A DNA stretch of 64,000 bases from Mycobacterium sp. HUMS_12744610. Its GTDB lineage: Bacteria > Actinomycetota > Actinomycetes > Mycobacteriales > Mycobacteriaceae. A program made the position numbers and the translations under genes. The notes under the pieces were generated by a model that was not told where the DNA came from, made no database searches, and saw nothing but the letters and a program-made list of their open reading frames with translations. The stretch covers positions 4,402,001 through 4,466,000 of the forward strand of contig NZ_JBGEDP010000001.1 in the NCBI RefSeq assembly GCF_041206865.1. Direction: 5' to 3'. Below, piece after piece: positions 1-11,282 of the stretch (position 1 is its first letter; each line of letters begins with the position of its first letter).

Positions 1-220
1 TGATGTAGTCGGTCAGCGCCTGCTGATCGGGGTAGTCCACCGGAAACGTCAAGTCGAGGATGTAGGTCGGCGTCGTGACGTGCACCCGGCACATCTGGGT
101 GACCTCCACAACGCCGCCCAGGCCGGCGCACGCCGACGGCGCGGCCCAGGCCGATGACGGGCCCGGCCAGCCCAGCAGCACCGCCGGTGCCAGCACCGCG
201 GCCACGATCAGGGAACGCAT
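1..220 (-). CDS. TB22.2-like secreted protein (5' part only)
   Basis: This is the N-terminal 73 codons of a gene that runs off the left edge. The ATG is at 220. It opens with a Sec signal peptide (MRSLIVAAVLAPAVLLG, then a small-residue cleavage region near residue 27). The mature part has two cysteines, at about residues 31 and 44, and a TFPVDYPDQQALTDYI segment that I recognise from M. tuberculosis Rv3036c (secreted protein TB22.2, DUF3298/RsiV-like). Its position next to the Rv3037c and Rv3038c homologues supports the match. The protein is presumably secreted; its function is unknown. The stop codon is outside the window. Confidence 0.85.
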   Translation of the reverse strand, partial: MRSLIVAAVLAPAVLLGWPGPSSAWAAPSACAGLGGVVEVTQMCRVHVTTPTYILDLTFPVDYPDQQALTDYI

Positions 221-290
221 CGTCGAATTATCCTCGCAAACTGAACAGGCAGGACGCCTGGAAGAATGACCGCCGTCAGCGTACCTGGCG

Positions 291-1367
291 TTATCGCGAC
301 GGGCGGCAGACGAACGCCGTCGCCCGCCCCGCGGCCCCGGCGCCGATCCGGGTGATGACCACCGACAGCGGCAGGCCACCGCGCAGCCGGAGCCGCCGCC
401 GCAGCGCGTCGGGGTCCACGCGCACCCCGCGGACCAGGATCTCGAGGGCCCCGCAGTCCTGCGCCGCCAGCACCTGGCGCAGCCGGCGCTCGTCGAAGGC
501 CACCTCGTCGAGCACCTCGAACCCCCGCACCCCCGGCGGCAGCCGATCGCCGGACAGGTAGGCGATGTCGGGGTCGAGCTGCCACAGACCGTGGCGGGCG
601 CCGTAGTGCCGCACCAGCCCGGCCCGCACCACCGCGCCGTCGGGGTCGACGATCCATCGTCCGGGCGGCCCCACACCGCAGTCGTCGGGCTCGGCGTCGG
701 TGACCTGTTCGCCCGGCGAGGCCCCGTCGAGGATGCTCGCGCGGCGGCGCACACCCGCTCCGGCCAGCCCGGCCGACCACAGGCACGCCTCCCGGACCGC
801 ACCCCGGTACGACGTCACCTCGATCTCGCCGTCGAACCCGCGGCGTCGCAGCGCGTCGAAATCCATGCCCGGACCGCACTTCACGACGAGGTGCCGCTCG
901 CGGTAGGTGTCGATCAGCCGGTCCAGCGCGGGCCGGTAGTCCTCGGGGCGCAGCCGCCGGCGGCCGCCTTCGCGGCGCGCCGGGTCGACGAGGACGACCG
1001 TGTCGCGGGTCACCGGGTGCAGCGCGTCGGCGCGGCAGAGCACGGTCGTCGCTCCCACGTTGTGGCGTGCCATCGCGACCCGCACCGGGTCGATGTCGCT
1101 GCCGAGCGCGCGCACGCCCGAGCGGTGCAGCGCCGCCAGTTCGGTGCCGACCGAACAGGTCGCGTCGTGCACCGGTAACCCGGCCCGGCCCAGGCGCGCG
1201 GCCCGGTGCAGGGCCACCGCCGCCGCGGTCGCCTGCTGTAACGCCTCGTCGGTGAACAGCCACTGCGACACCTGCGGGCCCAACGACCCGAGCTTGTCTG
1301 CGGCGCGCCGGCGCAACAGCGTCGTCTCGACCAGCACCGCGGCCCGGTCGGCGAACCGGGCTCGCAC
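291..1367 (-). CDS. class I SAM methyltransferase, THUMP-like (Rv3037c homologue)
   Basis: Predicted SAM-dependent methyltransferase of the conserved actinobacterial Rv3037c family. The methyltransferase core carries VHDATCSVGTELAAL as the SAM loop, and the C-terminal third is a THUMP-like region ending FVCRPSR. RNA is a plausible substrate but unproven. The only canonical start is GTG 1367, but the frame stays open and protein-like for about 42 codons upstream (FGPEDVSYLASPPGV, then ELTDVTRIADIAAV). No ATG, GTG or TTG lies in that stretch. A CTG at 1493 overlaps the stop of the upstream methyltransferase as CTGA, so the real start may be there. The stop is TAA at 291-293. Confidence 0.85.
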   Translation of the reverse strand: MRARFADRAAVLVETTLLRRRAADKLGSLGPQVSQWLFTDEALQQATAAAVALHRAARLGRAGLPVHDATCSVGTELAALHRSGVRALGSDIDPVRVAMARHNVGATTVLCRADALHPVTRDTVVLVDPARREGGRRRLRPEDYRPALDRLIDTYRERHLVVKCGPGMDFDALRRRGFDGEIEVTSYRGAVREACLWSAGLAGAGVRRRASILDGASPGEQVTDAEPDDCGVGPPGRWIVDPDGAVVRAGLVRHYGARHGLWQLDPDIAYLSGDRLPPGVRGFEVLDEVAFDERRLRQVLAAQDCGALEILVRGVRVDPDALRRRLRLRGGLPLSVVITRIGAGAAGRATAFVCRPSR

Positions 1368-1489
1368 CGCGGCGATGTCGGCGATGCGGGTGACATCGGT
1401 CAGCTCGAGTTCGGCGACCGCTGCCAGCGCCGAGACGCCCGGGGGCGAGGCCAGGTAGCTGACGTCCTCGGGGCCAAAGGCGAGCTGGC

Positions 1490-2452
1490 TCAGGAGGGTT
1501 TGACCCCGGTGATCATCACGTTGTAGAACCAGGCCTTCGGCACCACGTGCCGCCAGACGCCGGCGTCCACCCAGCTCAACGCCTTCCAGCTGGTGAACGC
1601 GAACCGTGCCCAGCCCCAGCCCAGGCGCCCGGGCGGCACCGACGCCTCGAAAGTGCGGATCGGCCAGCCCAGCATCGCGGCGGTGAACTCCTCGCTGGCG
1701 GTGCGCACCGCGGCGGCCCCGGCGTTGCGCGCCATGCGCTCCAGCTGCTCCGGTGTGAACGTGTGCAGGTCGACGATGGCCTCCAGCGCGGCGACGCGCG
1801 AGGACTCGTCGAGCTCGGCCTGCGGCCGCCGCCAGCCACCCAGACCCGGCAATTTGGTCACGGTGGTGGCGACCCGCCAGGTCAGCGTGGACAGGGTGCG
1901 TGCGTAGACGTCGCCGGCGCTGGTCGGCTCGCCGGCGAACACGAACCGGCCGCCCGGCCGCAGCACCCGCAACACCTCCCGCAGCGAGAGTTCGACGTCG
2001 GGGATGTGGTGCAGCACGGCGTGCCCGACCACCAGGTCAAACGTGTCGTCGTCGTAGGGGATGCCCTCGGCGTCGGCGACCCGGCCGTCGATGTCCAGGC
2101 CTAGCGCCTGCCCGTTGCGGGTGGCGACCTTGACCATGCCGGGCGACAGGTCGGTGACCGAGCCGCGGCGGGCCACCCCGGACTGGATCAGGTTGAGCAG
2201 GAAAAAGCCTGTGCCACAACCCAATTCCAGGGCGCGATCGTAGGGAAGCTCGCGGGCGACCTGGTCGGGCACGATGGCGTCGAACCGGCCGCGGGCGTAG
2301 TCGACGCAGCGCTGGTCGTAGGAGATCGACCACTTCTCGTCGTAGGTTTCGGCTTCCCAGTCGTGGTAGAGCACCTGGGCGAGTTTGCTGTCGTGCCGGG
2401 CGGCCTCCACCTGCGCGGCGGTGACACGGGCGGCGTCGGTCGAACTGCTCAT
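1490..2452 (-). CDS. class I SAM-dependent methyltransferase (Rv3038c homologue)
   Basis: A 320-residue Rossmann-fold methyltransferase. Motif I is LELGCGTGFF at about residues 75-84. The acidic post-I loop is DLSPGMV near 101-107, and VGHAVLHHIPD forms the later methyltransferase_11 strand. The first 50 residues are helical (MSSSTDAARVTAAQVEAAR). The substrate is unknown; a small molecule or lipid is possible from the family. It lies immediately upstream of the THUMP-like methyltransferase on the same strand, with the two frames touching at 1490-1493, so the pair is probably co-translated. Downstream of echA17 the gap is only 9 bp, consistent with one operon. Confidence 0.9.
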   Translation of the reverse strand: MSSSTDAARVTAAQVEAARHDSKLAQVLYHDWEAETYDEKWSISYDQRCVDYARGRFDAIVPDQVARELPYDRALELGCGTGFFLLNLIQSGVARRGSVTDLSPGMVKVATRNGQALGLDIDGRVADAEGIPYDDDTFDLVVGHAVLHHIPDVELSLREVLRVLRPGGRFVFAGEPTSAGDVYARTLSTLTWRVATTVTKLPGLGGWRRPQAELDESSRVAALEAIVDLHTFTPEQLERMARNAGAAAVRTASEEFTAAMLGWPIRTFEASVPPGRLGWGWARFAFTSWKALSWVDAGVWRHVVPKAWFYNVMITGVKPS

Positions 2453-2461
2453 CGGGGCAGC

Positions 2462-3235
2462 CTATCCGCCGCCTGGGGCCGGGTTCTGGGCAGCGGCGGC
2501 GAACACCTCGACGTAGCGGCGCCGTTCGGCGGCGACACGCTCGGCCGACGGGAGTTCAACCAGGTCGCCACAGGCGGCGTTGATGCCGGCTTTCGCGGCG
2601 GCCAGCGCGTGCGCCGGCGCGCCGAGGAAGCGCCCCGCCCACGCGACCGCGGCCTCGTAGACGTCGTCGGGGGCCACCATCTCGTCGACCAGGCCCAGTT
2701 CGGAGGCCTCCCGGGCGTCGAAGAATCGCCCGCTGAAGACGAGCTCCTTGGCCCGGCTCGCCCCCACCGCGCGGGTCAGCCGGTCCATTCCGCCGCCGCC
2801 GGGGATCAGGCCGGCCAGGATCTCGGTGGCGCCGAACTTGACGTTGTCGCCGCTGACCCGCCAATCGGCGGCCAGGGCCAGCGTCAGTCCGGCGCCCAGC
2901 GCGTAGCCGGTGACGGCCGCCACGGTGGGCTTGGGGATGGCGGCGACCGCGTCGATCGCCGCGCGGCGCACCCGGGCCGCGGTGTCGGCCTCCGGCACCG
3001 TGAGGGTCCGCAGTTCGGGCATGTCGTCGCCGGCCGAGAAGATCTCGTGACCCCCGAAGAGGATCACCGCGGCGACGTCGTCACGCCCCGCCACCTCGTC
3101 GGCCGCGGCCGCGATCTCGCGGTAGACCTGCCGGGTCATGGTGTTGGCGGGCGGCCGCGACATCACCAGCGTGGCCAGTCCATCGCCGGCCACGACGCTG
3201 ACGAACTCGCTCCCCGGAGCAGTCAATGCCGCCAT
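2462..3235 (-). CDS. echA17: enoyl-CoA hydratase/isomerase family protein EchA17
   Basis: Crotonase-fold protein of 257 residues, close to the M. tuberculosis EchA17 (Rv3039c) length. It probably acts on fatty acyl-CoA thioesters in beta-oxidation. Visible motifs are the acyl-CoA/oxyanion loop [10 protein letters not shown] at about residue 63, [18 protein letters not shown] at about 105, and [17 protein letters not shown] at about 133. I placed the start at ATG 3235 (MAALTAPG) because that matches the family N-terminus; the open frame continues upstream but reads as shadow of the NUDIX gene. The first 13 bases overlap the end of the NUDIX gene, a coupled arrangement. Confidence 0.92.
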   Translation of the reverse strand: MAALTAPGSEFVSVVAGDGLATLVMSRPPANTMTRQVYREIAAAADEVAGRDDVAAVILFGGHEIFSAGDDMPELRTLTVPEADTAARVRRAAIDAVAAIPKPTVAAVTGYALGAGLTLALAADWRVSGDNVKFGATEILAGLIPGGGGMDRLTRAVGASRAKELVFSGRFFDAREASELGLVDEMVAPDDVYEAAVAWAGRFLGAPAHALAAAKAGINAACGDLVELPSAERVAAERRRYVEVFAAAAQNPAPGGG

Positions 3236-4053
3236 CCCAGCCCGCCCGACTCCCGGGCCCGGTGGTAACGGTCGGAGTCGAAGAACTCGAAAACCCAGTT
3301 TTCGCCCTGGATTTCGACGTTCGGCTGCACGGTGACGATCTGGCGTTGCAGGGTCAGCACGTCGGCGACCGTCCGGCCCACCAGCGAGTCCAGTTGCGTC
3401 CAGGTCGGGGGCAGCAGGAAGCTTCGGCCGGCGGCGAAGTCGTCGATGGCGGCCTGCGGGGTCGTCCAGCCGGCGCGGTCGGACTCGGTGTTCTCGCCGT
3501 CGGCGCGCTGCCCCTCCGGCAGGGCCGCCACGAAGAAGTAGGTGTCGTACCGGCGGGTGCGTTCGGCCTCCGGGGTGACCCAGTTGGCCCACGGCCGCAG
3601 CAGGTCGGACCGCAGCTCCAGGTTCTCTTCGCGCAGGAAGTCGGCGAACGACAGCGTCCCGACGGCGAGCGCCCGGCGGGCTTCGCGGTACACCGAGGCG
3701 TCGCCGACGATCCCGTCCGGGTCACCGGCCGGCCCGGCGAACAGCACCCCCGATTCCTCGAAGGTCTCCCGGGCCGCCGCGCAGACCAACGCCTCGGCCT
3801 GGTCGGTGTCGATGCCGAAGCGCTGTGCCCACCACTGTGGCGGCGGCCCGGCCCAGGCGCCCAGCCGCGCCAGCCCGGCGTCGCGGTCGCGGTCGTCGAC
3901 GCCGCCGCCGGGGAACACCATCGTTCCGGCGGCGAAGTGCATCTTGGCGTGGCGGCGCATCAGGAAGACGTCGAGGCCGTCCGCGCCGTCGCGGACCAGC
4001 ATCACGGTAGCCGCGGGGCGCGGAACCAGAGGGGGCTCGGTTGTTGACGTCAT
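3223..4053 (-). CDS. NUDIX hydrolase (Rv3040c homologue)
   Basis: A 276-residue NUDIX protein with the split Nudix box of the NUDT19-like branch. FPGGGVDD (about residues 41-48) is followed by a long insertion before [13 protein letters not shown], which supplies the REx2EE metal ligands. It probably hydrolyses a nucleoside-diphosphate-linked compound, possibly a CoA derivative given the echA17 neighbour; that substrate is inference. The start ATG 4053 has a perfect AGGAGG eight bases upstream and overlaps the ABC ATPase stop as ATGA. The 3' end overlaps echA17 by 13 bp. Confidence 0.9.
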   Translation of the reverse strand: MTSTTEPPLVPRPAATVMLVRDGADGLDVFLMRRHAKMHFAAGTMVFPGGGVDDRDRDAGLARLGAWAGPPPQWWAQRFGIDTDQAEALVCAAARETFEESGVLFAGPAGDPDGIVGDASVYREARRALAVGTLSFADFLREENLELRSDLLRPWANWVTPEAERTRRYDTYFFVAALPEGQRADGENTESDRAGWTTPQAAIDDFAAGRSFLLPPTWTQLDSLVGRTVADVLTLQRQIVTVQPNVEIQGENWVFEFFDSDRYHRARESGGLGWRH

Positions 4054-4892
4054 AGTTGCCTCCTGTGGGCCGCGCGGCTGCGGACCCGCCGCGCGAAATA
4101 CCGTCCGTCGATGACGTCCAGGGCGATCGACTGGCCGAACGCGGTGGACAGGTTTTCCGCGGTCAGGACGTCGGGCAGCAGGCCGGCGGCGACCGCCCGG
4201 CCCTCCGACAACAGCATGCAGTGGCTGAAGCCGGGCGGGATCTCCTCGACGTGGTGGGTGACCAGCACCAGCGCGGGGGCGTCGGGGTCGGCGGCCAGGT
4301 CGGCCAGGCGGGCCACCAGCTCCTCGCGGCCGCCCAGGTCCAGGCCGGCGGCGGGCTCGTCGAGCAGCAGCAGCTCCGGGTCGGTCATCAGCGCGCGGGC
4401 GATCAGCACCCGTTTGCGCTCGCCCTCCGAGAGGGTTCCGTAGGTGCGGTCGGCGAGGTGCTCGGCGCCCAGACTCTCCAGCATGTCGACGGCGCGCCGG
4501 TAGTCGATGTCGTCGTAGCGCTCGCGCCAGCGGCCCAGCACGGCGTAGCCGGCCGAGACCACCAGGTCGCGCACCAGCTCGTCGCCGGGCACCCGCTGCG
4601 CCAGCGACGACGAGCTCAGCCCGATCCGCGAACGCAACTCCGACACGTCGACCCGGCCCAGCTTCTCCCCCAGCACGACGGCGGTACCCGTCGACGGGTG
4701 CTCGGCGGCCGCCGCGATGCGCAGCAGCGACGTCTTCCCGGCCCCGTTGGGGCCGATGATCACCCAGCGTTCGTCCAGCTCGACGGCCCAATCCAGCGGC
4801 CCGACCAGGACCCGCCCGTCCCGGCGCAGCGAAACGTTGCTGAAGTCGAGCAGCAGATCGGGGTCGGCCGACCCGCTTCCGTTCCCGGGCAC
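4050..4892 (-). CDS. ABC transporter ATP-binding protein (Rv3041c homologue)
   Basis: A 280-residue ABC-type ATPase. Walker A is GPNGAGKTS at about 47-55, the signature is LSEGERKRV near 154-162, Walker B is LLLLDEPAAGLDLGG near 176-190, and the H-loop lies in LVLVTHHVEEIP. No permease gene is adjacent, so this may be a soluble ABC protein or the ATPase of a distant transporter. The start is GTG 4892 (MPGNGSGSAD). It forms an ATGA overlap with the NUDIX gene downstream, and the minus-strand run continues to the methyltransferases. Confidence 0.9.
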   Translation of the reverse strand: MPGNGSGSADPDLLLDFSNVSLRRDGRVLVGPLDWAVELDERWVIIGPNGAGKTSLLRIAAAAEHPSTGTAVVLGEKLGRVDVSELRSRIGLSSSSLAQRVPGDELVRDLVVSAGYAVLGRWRERYDDIDYRRAVDMLESLGAEHLADRTYGTLSEGERKRVLIARALMTDPELLLLDEPAAGLDLGGREELVARLADLAADPDAPALVLVTHHVEEIPPGFSHCMLLSEGRAVAAGLLPDVLTAENLSTAFGQSIALDVIDGRYFARRVRSRAAHRRQL

Positions 4893-5006
4893 CCGACCAT
4901 CGTGCCGTACCGCGCCGCCGCCGCGGGTGCCGGGTCACCCCGCCCCGGTGCGACGTTCACCGGAATCCGCGCCCCGAAAAGGGGCTTTTGCATCTGCCCG
5001 GCCGGC

Positions 5007-6287
<1,281 letters not shown>

Positions 6288-6290
6288 TCA

Positions 6291-8036
6291 TCAACTGCGG
6301 ACTTGTATGTCGTCGGCTCGGGTGACGTCCTTGTCCGCGGGGCCGTGGGCGCGACCGACGTGGGCCTCGCGCCGCATCCGCTCCACCATGTGCGGGTAGT
6401 GCAACTCGAATGCCGGGCGCTCCGAACGGATCCGGGGCAGCTCGGTGAAGTTGTGTCGCGGCGGCGGGCAGCTGGTCGCCCATTCCAGCGAGTTGCCGTA
6501 ACCCCAGGGATCGTCGACGGTGACGACCTCGCCGTACCGCCAGCTCTTGAAGACGTTCCACACGAACGGGAACATCGACACGCCCAGTATGAAGGCCCCG
6601 ATCGTCGAGACGATGTTGAGCGGCTGGAACCCGTCGGTGGGCAGGTAGTCGGCGTAGCGGCGCGGCATGCCCATGTCCCCGAGCCAGTGCTGCACCAGGA
6701 ACGTGGTGTTGAACCCGATGAACGTCAGCCAGAAGTGCAGCTTGCCCAGCCGCTCATCGAGCAGCCGGCCGGTCATCTTCGGGAACCAGAAGTAGGTGCC
6801 GGCGAAGGTGGAGAACACGATCGTGCCGAACAGCACGTAGTGGAAGTGCGCCACCACGAAGTAAGAATCGGTGACGTGAAAGTCCAGCGGCGGGCTGGCC
6901 AGCAGCACGCCCGTCAACCCGCCCAGCAGGAAGGTGACCAGGAAGCCGACCGAGAACAGCATCGGCGTCTCGAAGGTCAGCTGGCCCTTCCACATCGTTC
7001 CGATCCAGTTGAAGAACTTGATCCCGGTCGGCACCGCGATCAGGTAGGTCATGAACGAGAAGAACGGCAACAGCACCGCGCCGGTGGCGAACATGTGGTG
7101 CGCCCACACCGCCACCGACAACCCGGCGATCGACAACGTCGCGTAGACCAGCGTGGTGTAGCCGAACACGGGCTTGCGGGAGAACACCGGGAAGATCTCG
7201 GTCGCGATGCCGAAGAACGGCAGCGCCACGATGTAGACCTCGGGGTGGCCGAAGAACCAGAACAGGTGCTGCCACAACAGGACCCCGCCGTTGGCCGGGT
7301 CGAAGACGTGCGCCCCGAGGTGGCGGTCGGCGGCCAGCCCGAACAGCGCCGCGGTCAGGATCGGGAACGCGATCAGGATCAGGATGGACGTGACCAGGAT
7401 GTTCCAGGTGAAGATCGGCATCCGGAACATCGTCATCCCCGGAGCGCGCATGCACACCACGGTCGTGATCATGTTGACCGCACCCAGGATGGTGCCCAGA
7501 CCGGCGACGATCAGGCCGGTGATCCACAGGTCGCCGCCCGCGCCGGGCGAGTGGATGGCGTCGGTCAGCGGGGTGTAGGCGGTCCAGCCGAAGTCAGCGG
7601 CTCCTCCCGGGGTGATGAAGCCCCCCAGGGCGACCAGCGCGCCGAACAGGAACAGCCAGAACGAGAACGCGTTCAGCCGCGGGAACGCCACGTCGGGTGC
7701 GCCGATCTGCAACGGCAGCACCAAGTTGGCGAACCCGAACACCACCGGCGTGGCGTACAGCAGCAGCATGACGGTGCCGTGCATGGTGAACAGCTGGTTG
7801 TACTGCTCGTTCGACAGGAACTGCAGTCCCGGCGCGGCCAGCTCGGTGCGCATCAGCAGCGCCATCAACCCGCCGATGAAGAACATCACGAAGCAGGTGA
7901 CCACGTACATGATGCCGATCACCTTGTGATCGGTGGTGGTGATCAGCTTGTAGACCAGATTCCCTTTGGGACCTGTCCGCGGTGGGTACGGTCGGACGGC
8001 CTCGAGTTGTCCCAAGGGGGGCGCTTCGGCTGTCAA
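6291..8036 (-). CDS. ctaD: aa3 cytochrome c oxidase subunit I
   Basis: Catalytic subunit of the terminal oxidase of the aerobic respiratory chain, in the cytoplasmic membrane. It is a polytopic protein with twelve expected membrane helices. Metal and heme ligands are visible in [10 protein letters not shown], in [10 protein letters not shown] (Cu-B His-Glu-Val-Tyr), in the HHMFATG His pair, and in [11 protein letters not shown] (heme a and a3). I prefer TTG 8036 (protein begins TAEAPPLGQ after the initiator) over TTG 8048, because GGAGGAG lies just upstream of 8036 and this matches M. tuberculosis CtaD (Rv3043c). It has 581 residues, and fecB is divergent. Confidence 0.97.
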   Translation of the reverse strand: MTAEAPPLGQLEAVRPYPPRTGPKGNLVYKLITTTDHKVIGIMYVVTCFVMFFIGGLMALLMRTELAAPGLQFLSNEQYNQLFTMHGTVMLLLYATPVVFGFANLVLPLQIGAPDVAFPRLNAFSFWLFLFGALVALGGFITPGGAADFGWTAYTPLTDAIHSPGAGGDLWITGLIVAGLGTILGAVNMITTVVCMRAPGMTMFRMPIFTWNILVTSILILIAFPILTAALFGLAADRHLGAHVFDPANGGVLLWQHLFWFFGHPEVYIVALPFFGIATEIFPVFSRKPVFGYTTLVYATLSIAGLSVAVWAHHMFATGAVLLPFFSFMTYLIAVPTGIKFFNWIGTMWKGQLTFETPMLFSVGFLVTFLLGGLTGVLLASPPLDFHVTDSYFVVAHFHYVLFGTIVFSTFAGTYFWFPKMTGRLLDERLGKLHFWLTFIGFNTTFLVQHWLGDMGMPRRYADYLPTDGFQPLNIVSTIGAFILGVSMFPFVWNVFKSWRYGEVVTVDDPWGYGNSLEWATSCPPPRHNFTELPRIRSERPAFELHYPHMVERMRREAHVGRAHGPADKDVTRADDIQVRS

Positions 8037-8200
8037 CTGCTCCTCCAAACATCCTTCTCAGAAACGTTCACCACGCATCCTAGCTTCCGATCATGCCGAT
8101 GGCAGCGCGAGTCCTACAAACCGTCGTATATAGCGCTGCGACGCGGGCGTGTCGTCGCTAACACCGGGCGCCGACCCGGCCGGATGTTAGCGTCGGGCTC

Positions 8201-9325
8201 GTGCTCTCCGGCATGCTCCGCGCGATCCGCACCGCCCCCCTGCTGCCGACCGCCGCCGGCCTGGCAGCCGTGGTGGTGGCGGCGTGCAGTGCCTGCGGGT
8301 CCGCGGGCCCGGGCACCAAAGCCACGTCCCCGACCCGGTCGCTGGTCACCCCGACCACCCAGATCGCCGGCGCCGGGGTGCTGGGCAACGACCGCCGGCC
8401 CGACCAGTCGTGCGCGGGCGAACCTGCCGCGGCCGACCCTGGGCCGGCGACCCGGGAGGCCCACAACGCGGCGGGGGTCACCCCCGACGTGGTCCGCGTG
8501 CCGGCCGAGGCACAACGCATCGTGGTCCTCGCCGGTGACGAGCTCGACGCGCTGTGCGCCCTGGGGCTGCAGTCGCGGGTCGTCGCCGCCGCGCTGCCCG
8601 ACGGCGCGTCGAGCCAGCCCTCGTACCTCGGCAACGCGGTGCACGACCTGCCTGGGGTCGGTACCCGCGCCAAGCCCGACCTGGGTGGCATCGCGGCGGC
8701 GCACCCCGATCTCATCCTGGGTTCGCAGGGGCTGACGCCCACCCTGTACCCGCGGCTGGCGGCGATCGCCCCGACCGTGTTCACGGGGGCCCCCGGGGCG
8801 GCGTGGGAGGACAACCTGCGCGGTGTCGGCGCCGCCACCGCCCGCGCTGGCGCGGTCGACGGGCTCATCGACGGGTTCGCCGCACGGGCCACCCGCGTGG
8901 GGGCCAAGCACGACGCAACTCACTATCAGGCCTCGATTGTGCAGTTGACCACGGACACCATGCGCGTCTACGGCGCCAGGAACTTCCCGGCCAGCGTGCT
9001 CGACGCCGTGGGCGTGGACCGGCCGGCGTCGCAGCGGTTCACCGACAAGGCCTACGTCGAGATGGGCACCACCGACGCCGACCTGGCCGGGTCGCCCGAC
9101 TTCTCGGCCGCCGACGCCGACATCATCTACGTGTCGTGCGCCTCGCCGGCCGCCGCGCAGCGGGCCGCCACCCTGTTCGACAGCGCGCCCTGGCGCAGGC
9201 TCTCGGCGACTCAGGACAACCGTGTCTTCGTCGTCAACAACCAGATCTGGCAGACCGGGCAGGGACTGGTCGCGGCCCGCGGCATCGTTGACGACCTGCG
9301 CTGGGTGAACGCCCCGATCAACTAG
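8201..9325 (+). CDS. fecB: FecB-like periplasmic binding lipoprotein
   Basis: Iron-siderophore or heme binding lipoprotein (Rv3044 homologue), 374 residues, anchored outside the cytoplasmic membrane. A hydrophobic signal segment (about residues 11-28) ends in AACSACGS, giving a lipobox-type cysteine. The mature protein has the periplasmic binding fold: IVVLAGDELDALCALGL, a SQPSYLG loop and HPDLILGSQGL. A VGVDRPASQRFTDKAY segment also matches mycobacterial FecB. The start is GTG 8201, with ATG 8213 an alternative that still keeps the signal. A short inverted repeat immediately follows the stop. Confidence 0.93.
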   Translation: MLSGMLRAIRTAPLLPTAAGLAAVVVAACSACGSAGPGTKATSPTRSLVTPTTQIAGAGVLGNDRRPDQSCAGEPAAADPGPATREAHNAAGVTPDVVRVPAEAQRIVVLAGDELDALCALGLQSRVVAAALPDGASSQPSYLGNAVHDLPGVGTRAKPDLGGIAAAHPDLILGSQGLTPTLYPRLAAIAPTVFTGAPGAAWEDNLRGVGAATARAGAVDGLIDGFAARATRVGAKHDATHYQASIVQLTTDTMRVYGARNFPASVLDAVGVDRPASQRFTDKAYVEMGTTDADLAGSPDFSAADADIIYVSCASPAAAQRAATLFDSAPWRRLSATQDNRVFVVNNQIWQTGQGLVAARGIVDDLRWVNAPIN

Positions 9326-9346
9326 CTTCGCTTGGTCAGGGCGAAG
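9326..9346 (+). terminator. candidate fecB terminator hairpin
   Basis: Directly after the fecB stop, CTTCGC (9326-9331) and GCGAAG (9341-9346) form a 6-bp stem with a 9-nt loop. There is no U-run, which is common in mycobacteria. The stem is short, so this is only a candidate. Confidence 0.35.
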
Positions 9347-9672
9347 TTCACGGGCAGGCCAACTTTTCGTTGTGGGGTTAAGTGCGCGGGCGTGACGTCT
9401 GCAGTGGCTCTTCGGATCGCCAAAGCGCCGACCCGCCACTTTGCTTGGCTTACAGCCGGTTTCATCGGACCGGCACCTTGGGTGGAGAGAGTCGCGGACG
9501 TGATCTCGTAAGTGGGAGCGTCCGAAAGGTCGTATGCCCAGAAACGTCACGCCGACAAGGCGGTATGAGGTCGCGCGCTACACCTAAGGTGGTGAGCGAA
9601 CCGTCACATGGCCGGAGAAACTTACCCTGGCTAAACTTCTTCGAAGCGCGCTAGCACCGAAAAGGACTGTTG
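9347..9672. other. intergenic region upstream of adhC
   Basis: This stretch between fecB and adhC has no convincing gene. The one open frame in it (9382-9654) has no recognisable protein character. It contains CCGGT and ACCGG arms around 9458-9475. An AAAGGA ribosome binding site (9661-9666) stands seven bases before the adhC ATG. The adhC promoter must lie here; I cannot assign -35/-10 boxes with confidence. Confidence 0.5.
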
Positions 9673-10713
9673 ATGAGCACTGTTTCCGCGTACGCCGCCA
9701 CGTCGCCGACCGCACCGCTGACCAAGACCACCATCACCCGTCGCGACCCGGGTCCGCACGACGTCGCGATCGAGATCAAGTTCGCCGGGATCTGCCACTC
9801 GGACATCCACACCGTCAAAGCCGAATGGGGGCAGCCCGACTACCCCGTGGTCCCCGGGCACGAGATCGCCGGCGTGGTGACCGCGGTGGGCTCCGAGGTG
9901 ACCAAGCACAAGGTCGGCGACCACGTCGGCGTGGGTTGTTTCGTGGACTCCTGCCGGGAATGCAGCAGCTGCCTGGCCGGTAACGAGCAGTACTGCAAGC
10001 GCGGCATGACGACCACCTACAACGCGATCGGACGCGACGGCCAGCGCACCTACGGCGGCTACAGTCAGGCGATCGTCGTCGACGAGAACTACGTCCTGCG
10101 GATCCCCGCCTCGCTGCCGCTGGACAAGGCCGCCCCGCTGCTGTGCGCGGGCATCACGCTGTATTCGCCGCTGCGGCACTGGAATGCCGGTCCCGACACC
10201 CGGCTCGCCGTGATCGGCCTGGGCGGGCTCGGGCACATGGGCGTCAAGCTGGGGTCGGCGATGGGCGCCGAGGTGACGGTGCTGTCGCAGTCGCTGAAGA
10301 AGATGGAGGACGGGCTTCGGCTGGGGGCCAGCCACTACTACGCGACCTCCGACCGCGACACGTTCCGCAGCCTGCGCGGCAGCTTCGACCTCATCCTGAA
10401 CACCGTCTCGGCGAACCTGAAGCTCGGCGACTACCTCAACCTGCTGGACGTCGACGGGACGCTCGTCGAGCTGGGCATCCCCGAGCACCCGATGGAGGTG
10501 CCGGCGTTCGCGCTCGCCCTGATGCGGCGCAGCCTGTCGGGGTCGAACATCGGCGGGATCGCCGAGACCCAGGAGATGCTCGACTTCTGCGCCGAGCACG
10601 ACGTGACGCCCGAGATCGAGCTCATCGAGCCGGACTACGTCAACGAGGCCTACGAGCGCGTGCTGGCCAGCGACGTGCGCTACCGCTTCGTCATCGACAC
10701 CTCAGGCCTCTGA
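9673..10713 (+). CDS. adhC: zinc-dependent NADP alcohol dehydrogenase AdhC
   Basis: Medium-chain zinc dehydrogenase of the cinnamyl-alcohol/YahK type that reduces aldehydes with NADPH. It has 346 residues, the length of M. tuberculosis AdhC (Rv3045). Catalytic zinc ligands are in GICHSDIH (about 39-46) and GHEIAG. The structural zinc loop is [15 protein letters not shown] (about 95-109), and the nucleotide-binding turn is GLGGLGHMG (about 179-187). The start is ATG 9673; a TTG directly before it keeps the frame open but AAAGGA fits the ATG. The last 12 bases overlap the convergent DUF3349 gene. Confidence 0.96.
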   Translation: MSTVSAYAATSPTAPLTKTTITRRDPGPHDVAIEIKFAGICHSDIHTVKAEWGQPDYPVVPGHEIAGVVTAVGSEVTKHKVGDHVGVGCFVDSCRECSSCLAGNEQYCKRGMTTTYNAIGRDGQRTYGGYSQAIVVDENYVLRIPASLPLDKAAPLLCAGITLYSPLRHWNAGPDTRLAVIGLGGLGHMGVKLGSAMGAEVTVLSQSLKKMEDGLRLGASHYYATSDRDTFRSLRGSFDLILNTVSANLKLGDYLNLLDVDGTLVELGIPEHPMEVPAFALALMRRSLSGSNIGGIAETQEMLDFCAEHDVTPEIELIEPDYVNEAYERVLASDVRYRFVIDTSGL

Positions 10714-11133
10714 GGAAACCGCCGGCCGCGCCGCCATCCGCTCGGCCGCCTCTCCATCCTCGTCGCCGGGGATGACTTCGCTGACGTCGATGCCAGCCAG
10801 CGGCCACCCGGCCGCGGCCAGCGTGGCGGCCACCCGGATGACGTTCTCCTTGCCGGCGTCGTAGTGGGTCATGTCGGAGATGAAGTCGGCGATCTCGTCG
10901 CGATCGATGGGATGGTCGATCGTCTCCGGGGATCCTTCCTGCGCGGTGATGTTGCGCACCACATCCCGGATCTGGTCGTCGGTCAAAGGGGTGCTGCGCA
11001 GCAGGGCCATCAGCGGCACCCGGTCGGGGCCGGGCACGCCGTTCGGGTAGCCGACCTGCAGCCAGCGGATCACTGAACGGCAGAAATTGTGGTGGTGATC
11101 GTTCTGCGAGGAGGGGGTTTTCGTCACCCACAC
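10702..11133 (-). CDS. DUF3349 protein (Rv3046c homologue)
   Basis: A 143-residue conserved mycobacterial protein of unknown function. It is mostly helical, with [18 protein letters not shown] near the N-terminus and [19 protein letters not shown] in the middle, as in Rv3046c. No catalytic motif or membrane segment is visible. Two in-frame GTG starts are possible, 11133 and 11127; the second gives [10 protein letters not shown], which fits the family better. It converges on adhC with overlapping stop regions (10702-10713), so transcripts from the two genes must overlap at their 3' ends. Confidence 0.8.
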   Translation of the reverse strand: MWVTKTPSSQNDHHHNFCRSVIRWLQVGYPNGVPGPDRVPLMALLRSTPLTDDQIRDVVRNITAQEGSPETIDHPIDRDEIADFISDMTHYDAGKENVIRVAATLAAAGWPLAGIDVSEVIPGDEDGEAAERMAARPAVSSEA

Positions 11134-11282
11134 AGTGTCACGGCAGCGGTCTCACCGGCGCCACCGCGGCGTCTCGCCATCCCCACAATTCATATCCCGT
11201 TCACGGCCCGACAATGTCGGGGTTGTGAAGTGACCGGTGTGCGAAGCTGAGCGGGAACCGGCACCGTTAGGGGACCACCACC

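Noticed and set aside
9382..9654. 90-codon frame upstream of adhC.
   Set aside because: No family, no ribosome site, irregular composition, and it occupies the adhC promoter region.
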